Positions 11,816 through 22,162 of a stretch of 64,000 bases of DNA are shown in pieces. Each line of letters begins with the position of its first letter. Position 1 is the first letter of the stretch. Source of the DNA: Carposina sasakii (taxonomy: Eukaryota > Arthropoda > Insecta > Lepidoptera > Carposinidae); contig CP053154.1 in NCBI GenBank assembly GCA_014607495.2, forward strand, positions 8,308,001 to 8,372,000, written 5' to 3'. The notes under the pieces were generated by a model. It searched no databases. It was not told where the DNA came from and worked only from the letters and a program-made list of their open reading frames with translations. A program made the position numbers and the translations under genes.

Positions 11816-13645
11816 TTGAGGCTGCGTTGGCGCATGATAGATGATAACAGTAAAGTACCTCGATAAATCTACCTTGCTAGGTAATAAATGTAGGTACCTG
11901 TAAGTATGTCGTCAACTACCTACAAGATCAAGGTCGGTATTTGTCACGGCAGGTGGGCAACCAGATTGTTGCCGTGCTTCCTTGTTTTTACTCTCAGCCT
12001 CCTAATGTTTCTGCAATTCGATACTTTTAGTCAGATTCTTGTACACGGATCTCACGAAAGCCTGTTTGCATTAACTTTACATACCTATCCTAGGTGCAGG
12101 TAGACTGTAAGTAGAAACTTTTGACTTGCATTACGTTAAAAACACCATCTTGACAACAGCATTATCATAGGTATTGGGTAGGTACCTAATTACATAGTTA
12201 ATTAATACAGTAGTTTCCTCAATAGAAGTCCATCTAAGGACATACAGATATCGCGATTCAATCGGTATTGTGCTAGCGTGGGATGTGTCGCCCACGCATT
12301 ACTTAGTATCTACTTAATGAATAAACACCACATTGTAGCTATACCTTTAGTATGGTGCCTTCAACATAAGCACCTAATTAACACACACACTCAACTTAAA
12401 AGTCCAATTTGTAGATGTATAAGACAAATTGTGCTGATGCATGCAAGGGAACATATTTTTTATCAATTATTAGTATTGTCGTCAGACACATTATAGAAAG
12501 TTAAAATCTCAATCTTCAGGTGTATTCTCTAGACTAAACAGGTGGTTATGAAAATTAACAGATGTTGAAGGGACAGTTAAAACTGTAAACAAACAAAGAT
12601 AAAAGTAGATAGATTTATTATAATTTATATTATACAACATCAAGAGTAGTGAATAACTAAGAAACACTTCTGTCAGAATGGACCATAGAGATGTTGTAAT
12701 GTATGACAAACAAAATAAGTTGGTCCCAATAACAATAACATTTAGTATACTGGAAATGCATGAACAGAAAAGTGTGCAATTTATTGAAGTAAGCTAAAAG
12801 TAACACCAAACCTATATGTAACATACTACCATGTTAGATTTAATTAGAGCTACATTAAAATAAATATATTGCCAAATCAAATTGGCTAAGAACATAGCTA
12901 TAATTACAGAGTTTATTATTGGTGTATTGTGCAAATAAGTAGTACAATATTAAATCAGAATACCAAAAATTTGTGCTAAACTGGTTGAAAATTGTGTGAT
13001 GCAGTTTATGTTAACAATTAATTAAATAGCAGTAGGTATAACATTTAGTATTAGTTAAAAATTACATTACAATAACAATAGACATAATTTTTATAGATAA
13101 TATAAATTTCTTTATGTAAACTTCATGTAAAAATATCAGTTCTATTTAAATAGCCAATACGAGCTCGGAAAGTTAGTTTAAACCTTTTTATACTACTCTT
13201 ATGAATAGAAATATAACATTGGCCTCAGTAATGAATAATCTGTTTTTGTATAGTATATGCAAATACCTACTACTTACTACAGTATAAAAGTCCTAGCTTT
13301 GTATCTTCACTTTGTAAGTTCACAATGCAAGATATATCAGTATTTATTTTGAAAGTAACATTTTAAAGTGGACATTGCCCACTGTGTATTCCTTATAATT
13401 ACAGCTATTTTAATAACATTAATAAACTTTTGCACACCTTGCAGTAGAATGTATATTTTATATGTAACTCAATGTATATGATGTGTGCTTTCTTATACTG
13501 CTCACAGGCAAAATGTTATCACAAAATAGTTTCTTTAAAGTTCAGTCATATTTCGTTTGAGTAAGATAGCCGTTATAACCATTGTTTAGTAACTCTATGA
13601 TTATCTTAATTTACATGCATGACATCATTAGGTATAGGATTGAAT
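11816..13645. other. Intergenic or former 3' UTR of synaptobrevin, no gene seen
   Basis: Very AT-rich. The part nearest 13645 is the DNA that adjoined the synaptobrevin 3' UTR before the transposon at 13647-16682 inserted, so an ancestral poly(A) site may lie here on the minus strand. No exon recognised. Confidence 0.35.
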
Positions 13646-13646
13646 T

Positions 13647-13677
13647 AGTCATATAGTTCCAATGTCCGCTAACTCCA
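13647..13677 (+). repeat. Left terminal inverted repeat
   Basis: 31 bp, 29/31 identical to the reverse complement of 16652-16682. A second, degenerate copy of its inner part lies at about 13836-13858. Confidence 0.85.
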
Positions 13678-13874
13678 CTTTAAAAAAAAAATTGACGGTT
13701 TATGTTTGTACATAGTCTATGAAATTTCAAATTGTTTACTAAAATAAAGTGTATACCAACCACCGGTAAATCCCGTACAAATGTGGAATAAACTTTTCGA
13801 TTGCTTTCAAAATTCGCTAACTCCAACAGACAATTTGTTCCAATGGCCGTCAACTCCGTTTTCGACCAATCAGC

Positions 13875-16293
13875 ATGCGCTATCCCGACGCGTCCAAGAT
13901 GGCGATTCTGTGTGAAAGCAGTGCTTTTCGTTGTTTTAAAAATTGCGTATTTTTATTAAAGTTATGGAAGAATTTGGTCGAAAAAGCAGCTCCTAATAAA
14001 GGTAAGTCAGCCAGATTTATGAAAAAGAATAAATTAAAGGAACAAAGGTACGTTAAAAGTATGGTCGGTTACTATGGCTAGTGTAGGTTGAGTGTAAATA
14101 TACAGAGTGTTACTTTTTTGTAGGAGTACAACCTACTTATTTTCTTAAACATAGTGCTTACTATAGGTTTGTTTATTGTTTTTGAAGTTGTATGATTGTA
14201 GTAACTTCCAAATATCCAAATACTTTATTTTTAACCGACTTCAAAAAAGGAGGTTATCAACTCGACTTTTTTTGTATGTATGTTATTCGATATTTCCGAA
14301 AATAGTGAACTAATTTTCAAAATTATTATTTTATTCGAAAGGGTATAGCCCCGAGATGGTCCCACGGGCACCAAGTCAGGATCTGATGATCAGATCTTGG
14401 ATAAATCGAGGTAACTCATCAAACTTTAAAGGCACACTTGCAGTTTTTGCGGTATTTTGTAATTAGATGGAGAACAAATCAATAGAGAATACTACCCGAG
14501 GTATTATCCCCCCCCTTGGGGGTACTGAAACTCGGTTAGATTTTTGTTAAAAAGTATTATTATTTCCAGGTACACACCTCAAGATTTGCCTGTTTATCCA
14601 AAGTGTAGGCATAATACCAAAAGTTTGAAGTGTGGCTCATTGTCAATGTGTGACTTGTTGAATATACATAAGCATTATTATGATAAAAAAGATAAAATAC
14701 ACCAAGATAATTTTATTTTGAAGTACTGTGTGACAAAAAATGTTCAAAGACGTCGACCTAAAAATGGTACCCGGGGCTTGAAAAATATGAGTACAACATA
14801 CTACCTTTACAAAAAATCTGATAAAAAAAATGTGCGTGTCTGTAAAGAAGCATTTATGTCCATTCTAAATATAAAAAAGGACAGAATTTTAGGAGTCCTA
14901 CAAAGATCACACAAGTCAGCCGGGGCATCAGCAAAAGAGAATAGAGGCGGAGATCACCGATCTCAAAAAAACGAAAGCAAACGTGCAGCTATAAACACTT
15001 TTATACAGTCGTTCCAATGTAGAGAATCGCATTATTGCCGAGGAAAATCAGCAGAGAGAGTGTACCTAAGTAGTGAACTCAATATTAAAAAAATGTGGCG
15101 ACTTTATAATAGCAGTGCATCTCATGAATTTAAAGTAAAGGAATCGTTTTTTAGGAAAGAATTAAATCTAAACTATAATATAGGTTTTGGGAATCCTCGG
15201 ACTGATGTATGTTCTCGTTGCACAGAATTATTAGAGAATATAAAGGTGGCTAAGACTAATGAAGAAAAACAGTCTTTAATGGTAACTAAACGAGTACATA
15301 ATTTGAAAGCAAAAGCTTTTTACGCCTTATTGAAAGAAGAAGACAGTCAAATGATGACACTTTCTTTTGATTGCCAGAAAAACCATTGTCTCCCGAAGCT
15401 TCCTGATCAGTCGGCATACTTTAGTAGGCAGTTTAATTTTTATAATTTTATAATAGTCATTGGCACCTCAAATAGTAAGTTGACTACTGAAAACGTTTGG
15501 AGTTACTATTGGTACGAGACAGAAAGGCCAAAAGGCTCGAATGAAATTTCTAGTGCAGTTTACCATACTTTAAAAAATCTGAATATACCCACAAATGTTA
15601 AAAAGTTGAGACTGTTTGCTGATGGCTGTGGTGGGCAGAACAAAAATTCGATTTTAATTGGTATGTGTTCCAAGTGGCTATATTCTAATGCACCAACCCA
15701 GTTGAAAAAGATGGAAATTATTTCCGGTAGTTGGTCATTCTTTTCTCCCAGCCGATAGAGTGTTCGCCAAAATAGAAAAGGACATTCGGAGGAAAGAAGT
15801 AATCATGAAACCACAGGAATATGTAGAAATATTATCTGTTTATGCGAAAACATTTCACTTGTCGGAAGAAGTGCCTGTTTTAGACTGGAAAACCGTAACA
15901 AGTGCCATACTTAAACCTACAGGTGGTTGGCATTTCGGCTTTAACATTTCAAAGAGATTTTTATTATTTAAGGGAAAAACTAATGTTGCTGTACAAGGAG
16001 AAGAAAATTATAAAAGCGAAAGAAACGATAAAAAGTTAGTTACCAAGAAAGGTAAAACTGTATGTAACATAACACCCACAGCTTTGCCTGTGGGAGTAAA
16101 CTTGAAAAAGGAGAAAGTTAACGATGTTTGTAAATTACTGCAAAACCATTATGGGGAAAATTGGCGAGACTTACCTGAGTTGATTTTTTATTATAATGCT
16201 GAACAAGCCTTTCATAATAACGCCAATGAAGATCAAAATGATGACAATGATTGTGCGTGCGAAGAAATAATAGAAAATGAACAATTTGTTTAA
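13875..16293 (+). pseudogene. DUF7869-like putative transposase, intron-containing, frameshifted
   Basis: Exon 1 (to 14047, donor AAG|GTACGT) joins exon 2 at 14570 (acceptor TTTCCAG|G) in phase, restoring an Arg codon. Exon 2 runs open to about 15719, shifts frame once, and continues to the TAA at 16291. Visible features in order: a Cys-containing stretch (PKCRHNTKSLKC), a basic patch with NVRVCKEAF, SHYCRGKS, LNIKKMWRLY, a CxxC (DVCSRCTEL), then an RNase-H-like region with SFDCQKN, LFADGCGGQNKN and, after the shift, GHSFLPADRVFAKIEK. The order and motifs match a large insect and cnidarian family carrying the DUF7869 domain. The Asp residues in the first two motifs and the H/E in the last are candidate catalytic residues (inference). 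The start codon is uncertain; 13875 is the first ATG of the open stretch. The frameshift probably makes this copy inactive. Confidence 0.7.
14218..14545 (+). repeat. Lepidopteran dispersed repeat inside the transposase intron
   Basis: Contains ACCGACTTCAAAAAAGGAGG followed by TTATCAACTCGAC and a T run, then GATGGTCCCACGGGCACCAA and GGATCTGATGATCAGATC, a combination common in moth genomes. It accounts for most of the 522-bp intron. Related wording recurs at about 52780-52930. Confidence 0.6.
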
Positions 16294-16323
16294 CAAAATA
16301 GTTAAACAAATTGTTCATTTTCT
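16272..16323. terminator. Perfect 23-bp-stem hairpin across the transposase stop codon
   Basis: 16272-16294 and 16301-16323 are exact reverse complements with a six-base loop (AAAATA). The TAA stop of the transposase lies in the left arm. It could mark the RNA 3' end of the element or be a remnant of an internal inverted duplication; role inferred only. Confidence 0.6.
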
Positions 16324-16651
16324 ACTCCTCTATTTTTCTGTTTATTATATTTTTTACGTAAAAACAAATGTTGTTTTTTTACACCCTGTATCTAAATAAT
16401 ATTGTTGTTAGGTACAAATCCCGCTATATCCATTAGCAGTTTAATCCGCTAACTCCAGCTGTTAATTACAAATTCCGCCAACTCCATTTTTAAAATACAA
16501 AAAATACTATGTACATTGTTAGGATTACGTAAGAAAGAGTTTTAAAATAATTAAAAAAAACAATTTTAATAAAACAACTAATTTTCTCTAAGAAAAACTT
16601 TCAATGAACTATGAAACCGGTTTTTGGTTTGTACTGAAAACTCGTTTCGTA

Positions 16652-16682
16652 TGGAGTTAACGGATATTGGAACTATATGACT
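16652..16682 (-). repeat. Right terminal inverted repeat
   Basis: Ends TTGGAACTATATGACT; partner of 13647-13677. Followed by CAATTAAC, then the last 30 bp before the synaptobrevin stop codon. Confidence 0.85.
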
Positions 16683-16712
16683 CAATTAACATGACATGTT
16701 ACAAATTGATAA

Positions 16713-17084
16713 TTATCGCCCAGCAGGAGGAGCCTCAGTGACCGCTGCCGCATTGTTCGTATTTGATGAATTCGATGAGCCACTCGTAGCCCACACGATA
16801 ATAATGATAAGTAACACCCCACCAATAGCACCCATAATCAGCATCATCTTTAGGTTTTGCCACCAATACTTTCTTTTAAGCTTACCAGCTTGCTGCTCAA
16901 ATTGCGCTGCTCCATGTTGGAGGGCATCTGCTCTATTGTCTAGTTCGGACAATTTTTGATCCCTTTCCAAAACTTTCTCAACATTGACACGCATTATACC
17001 AACAACTTCGTCAACTTTCGCTTGCGTCTGAGCTAAACGCTTGTCACTCACTCTGGGTCCTGAGCTTCCACCCTGGTCTTCCAT
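16713..17084 (-). CDS. Syb: Synaptobrevin / VAMP R-SNARE
   Basis: A 123-residue open frame in one exon, start ATG at 17084 (context GCTAAAATGG), stop TAA at 16713-16715. Residues 16-75 form the R-SNARE coiled coil, with the zero-layer Arg at 41 (VLERDQKL). A basic juxtamembrane stretch follows (KLKRKYWWQ), then a transmembrane segment at about 79-98 and a short Ser/Asn-rich lumenal tail ending in APPAGR. Such tail-anchored vesicle SNAREs pair with syntaxin and SNAP-25-type partners to drive membrane fusion. [16 protein letters not shown] and the lumenal tail match the ubiquitous insect Syb type rather than the neuronal form. No coding intron is present, which is unusual for this family. The neighbouring 3' DNA is a transposon end; a SINE-like copy lies 135 bp upstream of the start. 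Confidence 0.93.
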   Translation of the reverse strand: MEDQGGSSGPRVSDKRLAQTQAKVDEVVGIMRVNVEKVLERDQKLSELDNRADALQHGAAQFEQQAGKLKRKYWWQNLKMMLIMGAIGGVLLIIIIVWATSGSSNSSNTNNAAAVTEAPPAGR

Positions 17085-17219
17085 TTTAGCAAGTTATTGT
17101 CGATAAAGTTGAAAAATACAACAAACAACCTGGATGAATCACAGCAAAAAAAGTAGGTACGCAGGAAAACGTAAATATGGCGTTTGATGAACGATGAATG
17201 AATGAGTGAATTGAATGCA

Positions 17220-17626
17220 TTTTTTTTTTGTTTGTTTAGTTTATCCCGAAGGAAAGGCAAGGGGAACTAAGCCCATACAGCCATTGTCTTTAGTAAATGA
17301 TTTCTGAATTAATGATGGATGATAATGATGAATGGAAACGTCGGGAAAATCCTCAAGAACAAGTGTAAAGTTAGTCAAAATTAAAAATAATTGTATAAAC
17401 AACTTACATGGGCCCATGAAGAGATCGTATTCCGGCTAAAGTTTTACTCAGCTAACCTGCGTATAAAACCATGCACACGCACTAGATTCACATCACAAGT
17501 AATCAAAATATAACTTATCTACCAGAAAACATCACTTTATGGACACAAGCAAGCCATTTACAAATATTTTTTGATTTTCACAAGAAAATTACACCTGCAC
17601 CCTTCCAGCTTTTTCCGCCGAAAATC
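17220..17626 (-). mobile_element. SINE-like retroposon S1, copy A (full length)
   Basis: 407 bp on the minus strand, from GATTTTCGGCGGAAAAAGC to TCGGGATAAACTAAAC plus an A run (T run at 17220-17229 on the plus strand). Flanked by an exact 13-bp target duplication TGAATTGAATGCA at 17207-17219 and 17627-17639. No open frame. It lies 135 bp upstream of the synaptobrevin start codon, near or within that gene's promoter or 5' UTR. Confidence 0.88.
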
Positions 17627-17650
17627 TGAATTGAATGCAGTTTGACGTTA

Positions 17651-18190
17651 GTTTTTTAGTTTATCCCTAAGGAAAGGCAAGGGGAACGGAACTAAGCCCA
17701 TACAGCCATTGTCTTTAGTAAATGATTTCTGATTTTATGATGGACTAGCAGCCGCCCACGACTTCGTCCGCGTGAGGGGGCGTTGTACCCGTGCGAAGCT
17801 GGGCAGGTTGTTGTATAGACTGTAGCCTTCCTTGGTAAATGGGCTATCTAACACTGAAAGAATTTTTCAAATCAGACCAGTAGTTCCTGAGATTAGCGCG
17901 TTCAAACAAACAAACAAACAAACAAACTCTTCAGCTTTATAATATTATTATAATATTATAATATATTAGTATAGATGATAATGATGATGAATGGAAACGT
18001 CGAGAAAATCCTCAAGAATGGGTGTAAAATTAATTCAGAATCAAAATGAATCGTAGAAACAACTTAAATGAGCCGATGAAGAGATCGTATTCCGACCAGG
18101 AGATTTGGTATCTCCTCTCTATGATTCCGACTAAAGCTTGACGTGAGTTTGACCCGGTTTGACCATAGAGGAACTGACTGTAGACTAGTA
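17651..18190 (-). mobile_element. SINE-like retroposon S1, copy B (diverged, interrupted)
   Basis: Starts with the S1 3' end (TAGTTTATCCCTAAGGAAAG in plus-strand view), runs through the ATGATG-rich stretch, is broken by another retroposon at about 17748-17971, resumes, and fades out near 18190. Older than copies A, C and D. Confidence 0.7.
17748..17971 (+). mobile_element. LINE-tail-type retroposon inserted in S1 copy B
   Basis: Begins ACTAGCAGCCGCCCACGACT and contains CCAGTAGTTCCTGAGATTAG, a (CAAA)n stretch and a TTATAATATTA tail. This is the standard appearance of short RTE/CR1-like 3' fragments or their SINEs in Lepidoptera. It sits in the ATGATG-rich part of copy B. Confidence 0.7.
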
Positions 18191-18311
18191 TAGACTATTG
18201 AAGACGGATGGCAACGGCCCAGCTGTTTTGTTATAATTTTAAATTTCTTTCTATCGCTCCTTACGAAAAAAAAAACTACAGAGAAAAAAAATAATTTACC
18301 TACGAAAAAGG

Positions 18312-18743
18312 GATTCGGCGGGAAAAGCTGGAAGGGAGCGGGTGTATGTGATTTTCTTGTGAAAATCAAAAATTATTTGTAAATGGCTTGCATGTGTCTG
18401 TAAAGTGATGTTTACTGGTAGATAAGTTATATTTTGATTACTTGTGATGTGAATCTAGTACTTGTATATACCTATAAGTATACTTGGTTTTATACGCAGG
18501 TAAGCTGAGTAAAACTTTAGCCGGAATTACGATCTCTTCATGGGCCCATGTAAGTTGTTTCTGCAATTATTTTTCATTTTGGCTAACTTTACACTTGTTC
18601 TTGAGGATTTTTCTGACGTTTCCATTCATCATCATCATTATCATCCATCATATGTTTAGAAATCATTTACTAAAGACAATGGCTGTATGGGCTTAGTTCC
18701 CCTTGCCTTTCCTTGTAAAAAAACATAGATAAACTAAAAAAAA
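18312..18743 (+). mobile_element. SINE-like retroposon S1, copy C (full length)
   Basis: Plus-strand copy beginning GATTCGGCGGGAAAAGCTGG and ending ATAAACTAAAAAAAA. Flanked by a 14-bp duplication ACCTACGAAAAAGG (18298-18311) with one mismatch at 18744-18757. It has a short extra segment near 18460-18482 relative to copies A and D. Confidence 0.85.
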
Positions 18744-18757
18744 ACCTACCAAAAAGG

Positions 18758-19225
18758 CTCAAAAAAAGTCTATAGTAAAGACTGAAATTAAAAGAGATAC
18801 TTATTTAATGTATATAGGTAATTAAAATAAAAATGACACTATAAAAAATTGGACGGCCTTTCTCTCTTAGGAATTTATTTCTCTGTTGATTAATAATGTC
18901 CTATGAAGAAGAGCCTTTTGAGATATGAGAATAAAAAAGAGTAATGTCACACGAACACGAATTTTGATTGTGTGATATTATTCTTATTCTTTATTGCACG
19001 TACACGAAAAATAATGTTTTCTTCTTCACGTATGTACAAATAATTTCTAATTTTCCGCGGTTATCTTGTGATACGTTTCGCTTGTCCTACCTATTATTAT
19101 GTGATATTAACTATGTGTGTGTAAGAAACATCAAACACCAAAAGGTGCAAACAAAAATTGCGCCTAAGCCATGCAAACATAAATTAAAAGTTAAAATTTT
19201 TTTATATTCTGTGATGATAAATAAT
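18758..19225. other. Spacer between SINE copies, nothing recognised
   Basis: AT-rich, no gene or repeat with definable ends. Confidence 0.4.
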
Positions 19226-19235
19226 ATAGTCTGTG

Positions 19236-19640
19236 GATTCGGCGGGAAAAGCTGGAAGGGAGCGGGTGTAATTTTCTTGTGAAAATCAAAAATTATTTGT
19301 AAATGGCTTGCATGTGTCCGTAAAGTGATGTTTTCTGGTAGATAAGTTATATTTTGATTACTTGTGATGTGAATCTACTGCGTGTGCATGGTTTTATACG
19401 CAGGTAAGCTGAGTAAAACTTTAACCGGAATACGATCTCTTCATATCTTGTAAGTTGTTTCTGCAATAATTTTTCATTTTGACTAACTTTACACTTGTTC
19501 TTGAGGATTTTCCCGATGTTTCCATTCACCACCATCATCATTATCATCCTATAAATTCAGAAATCATTTACTAAAGACAATGGCTGTATGGGCTTAGTTC
19601 CCCTTGCCTTTCCTTCGGGATAAACTAAACAAAAAAAAAA
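19236..19640 (+). mobile_element. SINE-like retroposon S1, copy D (full length)
   Basis: 405 bp from GATTCGGCGGGAAAAGCTGG to an A run after GATAAACTAAAC. Exact 10-bp target duplication ATAGTCTGTG at 19226-19235 and 19641-19650. All full-length copies share an internal CAGGTAAGC, a good 5' splice-site sequence. Confidence 0.88.
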
Positions 19641-19650
19641 ATAGTCTGTG

Positions 19651-21240
19651 ACAGACAGGGATTTGGTATCTCCTCTTAGGATGGATTCCAAGCTCTGAAC
19701 AAGAAATTGAAACATGAAAAAATGACAGCCTCCCCCCCTTGTTTTCCCACAAGGGATCCCTTACATAGCAAAAAAATACCCTATAATGTATATAGATAAA
19801 GACGTTGAAGGCATAAATATAATATTATCATGAAAAACTTGGATTCGGCCTTTTGAAAATGTTTACATATTTAATAGAGTAATGAAATGTATTTAATGTA
19901 ATCTTGTTGATTATAAATAAAGTGTCCATAATATAGTAAGAACCTTCGCGGTAGCAAAAATTCTGTATTTTAAGGAATGTTCTGTTGCTATGTAATGGTA
20001 TCCCTGGGTAGCACATGACAATTTTGTCAAATCATGTCAAGTCGATTTGTTTGAATCGCTTCGCATATTTGTGTGGACTAAATAAGATATTTTGGTGGTA
20101 TTGATATAAATACAGTAGTGAAATGTATTGTTCGTGGTTGCAGAAGCGAGTGGCATCCAGGATCCAACTTATTATATCACTCGTAAGTACAAAATTGAAT
20201 TTCCAAACTATGGCCCTAGGCAAAAACTTAAACGGCAAATTTTAGGCAATATTCACTCTTGCTTTTTTAAATATTTGTCACAAAACTTTATTTAGTTAGT
20301 TGCTTATCCTCATAATCCCAATATTTGCTTCTGAAGCTACTTTTTAAACATTTTCTGTGTATTGTATATTTTTGAGTAGGGTGCACATACTTTTCCATAA
20401 CAAGAGACCGACCCTACAATGAATTTATTTTGAAATGTTATACTTTTTATTATCATATATAACATTATAAATGTGAAAGTAACTCTGTCTGTCTCGCTTT
20501 TACGCCTACTGCCGCCATTTACTGAGCGGATTAATTTTAGTGATAATTTTCTCTGCGTAGCTTTAGGTGGACCCAGAAAAGGTTTAAACGCCTAGCTTGG
20601 TGGCGCCTGTCACTGTAACATTTTGTAATCACTAGTTAGTATAGGTGCTAAAATTTAAATTTTCAGATAATCAAGGAAACCTATGGATTATAGTAACGTT
20701 ACAGCTACCGAAATATTATATCACTGGATCAATTACTGGCAGATAGAGCACAAAACATTTGTCGTTCATTACAAAAACATTTATCGTTCTTATGCACAGC
20801 TTCAAAGAACGATGGAAAAACTTGTGCAAATAAAATAAAAGATATTTAATGGTTATTTATTTAATAGTTGTTAAATCCCTTTAATCTAAATAAGACACTA
20901 AAGCACTTAAAACAACGTTTCTTATTTGTACGTATGCAATAGTGGTACGAAATATAAGTATTCATAATTATGTACTCGTAAATATACCAATTTACATTCC
21001 AGGTCTTTAGGATCACGGACAATATCACAATGGCTAAGACCATCCTTTTTTATTTTGTAAATGTGTAATGTAAATTGTGCAAATTTTATGTTACCTATTT
21101 TTAGGCCAATACAAATTCCATTGGGTTCTCTGCAATTATTCCTACTTTTCTTCAGAAACGGATAATCTAATCTTTACTTATTAATTATTATGTATCCACC
21201 ATAAAAATTAGCTGTTTAAAAGAACTCAGTTGACCTTCAA
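19651..21240. other. Intergenic, one probable degraded repeat
   Basis: No gene. About 20452-20640 (ATTATAAATGTGAAAGTAAC then CTCTGTCTGTCTCGC) resembles a common moth repeat, without definable ends. Confidence 0.4.
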
Positions 21241-21242
21241 AA

Positions 21243-21610
21243 ATGCAAGCATTACATTGATTCACGTTTATGCTACTTAGCAATACTAGGCATTTCCTTA
21301 CTAGTTAAAAGTGCTATTAAATAACGAAGGGCACTAAAACAGCCCAAAGCTGTAGAATGGAATTACGCTGCATTATAATAGCACAAGTTTATGCTATTAT
21401 GCAGCATTAGGCATTATCTTACTATTTAAAAATGCTATTGTAGACCCTTAGACATAAAAAACAGCTAAAAGCTGTATGGCATTTACATGACATAATGGTT
21501 TATGTTACTAAACAGCATTGAGCATTTATATCCTACTTAAAATGCAATTGTAGAGCCAAATGTACTAAAAACAGCTGAAAGCTGCAAAGCTGCTTTGTGT
21601 ATTGATGCAC
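21243..21610 (+). repeat. Three degenerate tandem units of about 115 bp, each with an AGCTGAAAGCT-type mini-hairpin
   Basis: Each unit reads roughly GTTTATGCTA .. AGCATTAGGCATT .. CTTACTATTTAAAA .. TGCTATTGTAGA .. ACTAAAAACAGCTNAAAGCT. The shared order in three consecutive stretches (about 21243-21365, 21366-21478, 21479-21600) shows a tandem origin with strong divergence. Confidence 0.6.
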
Positions 21611-21672
21611 TAAAACTACAGGCATTACAAAATCATTTTTATATGCCATTATCCACCCTTATAAAGTGTAAG

Positions 21673-21724
21673 CCGAGCATCATAATGGTTTCAAAATGCT
21701 CATATAAAGCATCAAGATGCTCGG
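21673..21724. repeat. Inverted repeat hairpin
   Basis: CCGAGCATC (21673-21681) and GATGCTCGG (21716-21724) are perfect complements around a 34-nt loop that itself contains AAAATGCTCAT and AAAGCATC. Role unknown. Confidence 0.6.
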
Positions 21725-21991
21725 TAAACTCATATAAGAGTTTCTACGAACCTTAAGTTCTACATAAGTTAATTATCCGTTTGTTAAAATGCTTCCTGTG
21801 TTACTTGGGTTGTTCGTGGTAGAAATGTCATTGAATGAAATGTCCATTAAAATTAAATTGTGAGTACACTCTACTTTTTCCCCGTCTAGTTTTTCAAGGT
21901 CAAATGGGTCAAATTTTCGGGAGGCAGTTTTTAGTAAGAAGCGCTGTTTCCAGCTTGTATACATTTCTATGGTGACAGATAAGCAGTTCGT

Positions 21992-22152
21992 CTTTACACT
22001 TGTTCTTGAGGATTTTCCCGACGTTTCCATTCATCATCATCATTATCATCCATCATAAATTCAGAATACATTTTACTTAATAATGATTAGGCTGTATGGG
22101 CTTAGTTCCCCATGCCTTTCCTTCGGGATAAACTAAAAAAAAAAAAAAAATC
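21992..22152 (+). mobile_element. SINE-like retroposon S1, copy E (5'-truncated)
   Basis: Only the 3' 160 bp of S1 (from TTTACACTTGTTCTTGAGGA) plus a long A run, flanked by AGCAGTTCGT at 21982-21991 and 22153-22162. Truncation at the 5' end with a duplicated target is the signature of target-primed reverse transcription. It ends about 120 bp upstream of the CCT2 start codon. Confidence 0.85.
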
Positions 22153-22162
22153 AGCAGTTCGT

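Larger units (their letters stand above)
13647..16682 (+). mobile_element. Complete TIR DNA transposon encoding a DUF7869-like putative transposase
   Basis: Terminal inverted repeats of 31 bp (13647-13677 and 16652-16682) match at 29 of 31 positions and begin AGTCATATAGTTCCAAT. Further copies of a CCGCTAACTCC-like motif lie just inside both ends (13813, 13845, 16419, 16444, 16473), a subterminal array like those recognised by many transposases. Flanking AATT or AAT on both sides is a possible short target duplication, but the exact edge is ambiguous by one base. The element is 3.0 kb, holds one intron-containing gene reading left to right, and its right end lies about 30 bp past the stop codon of the minus-strand synaptobrevin gene. 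Confidence 0.8.
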
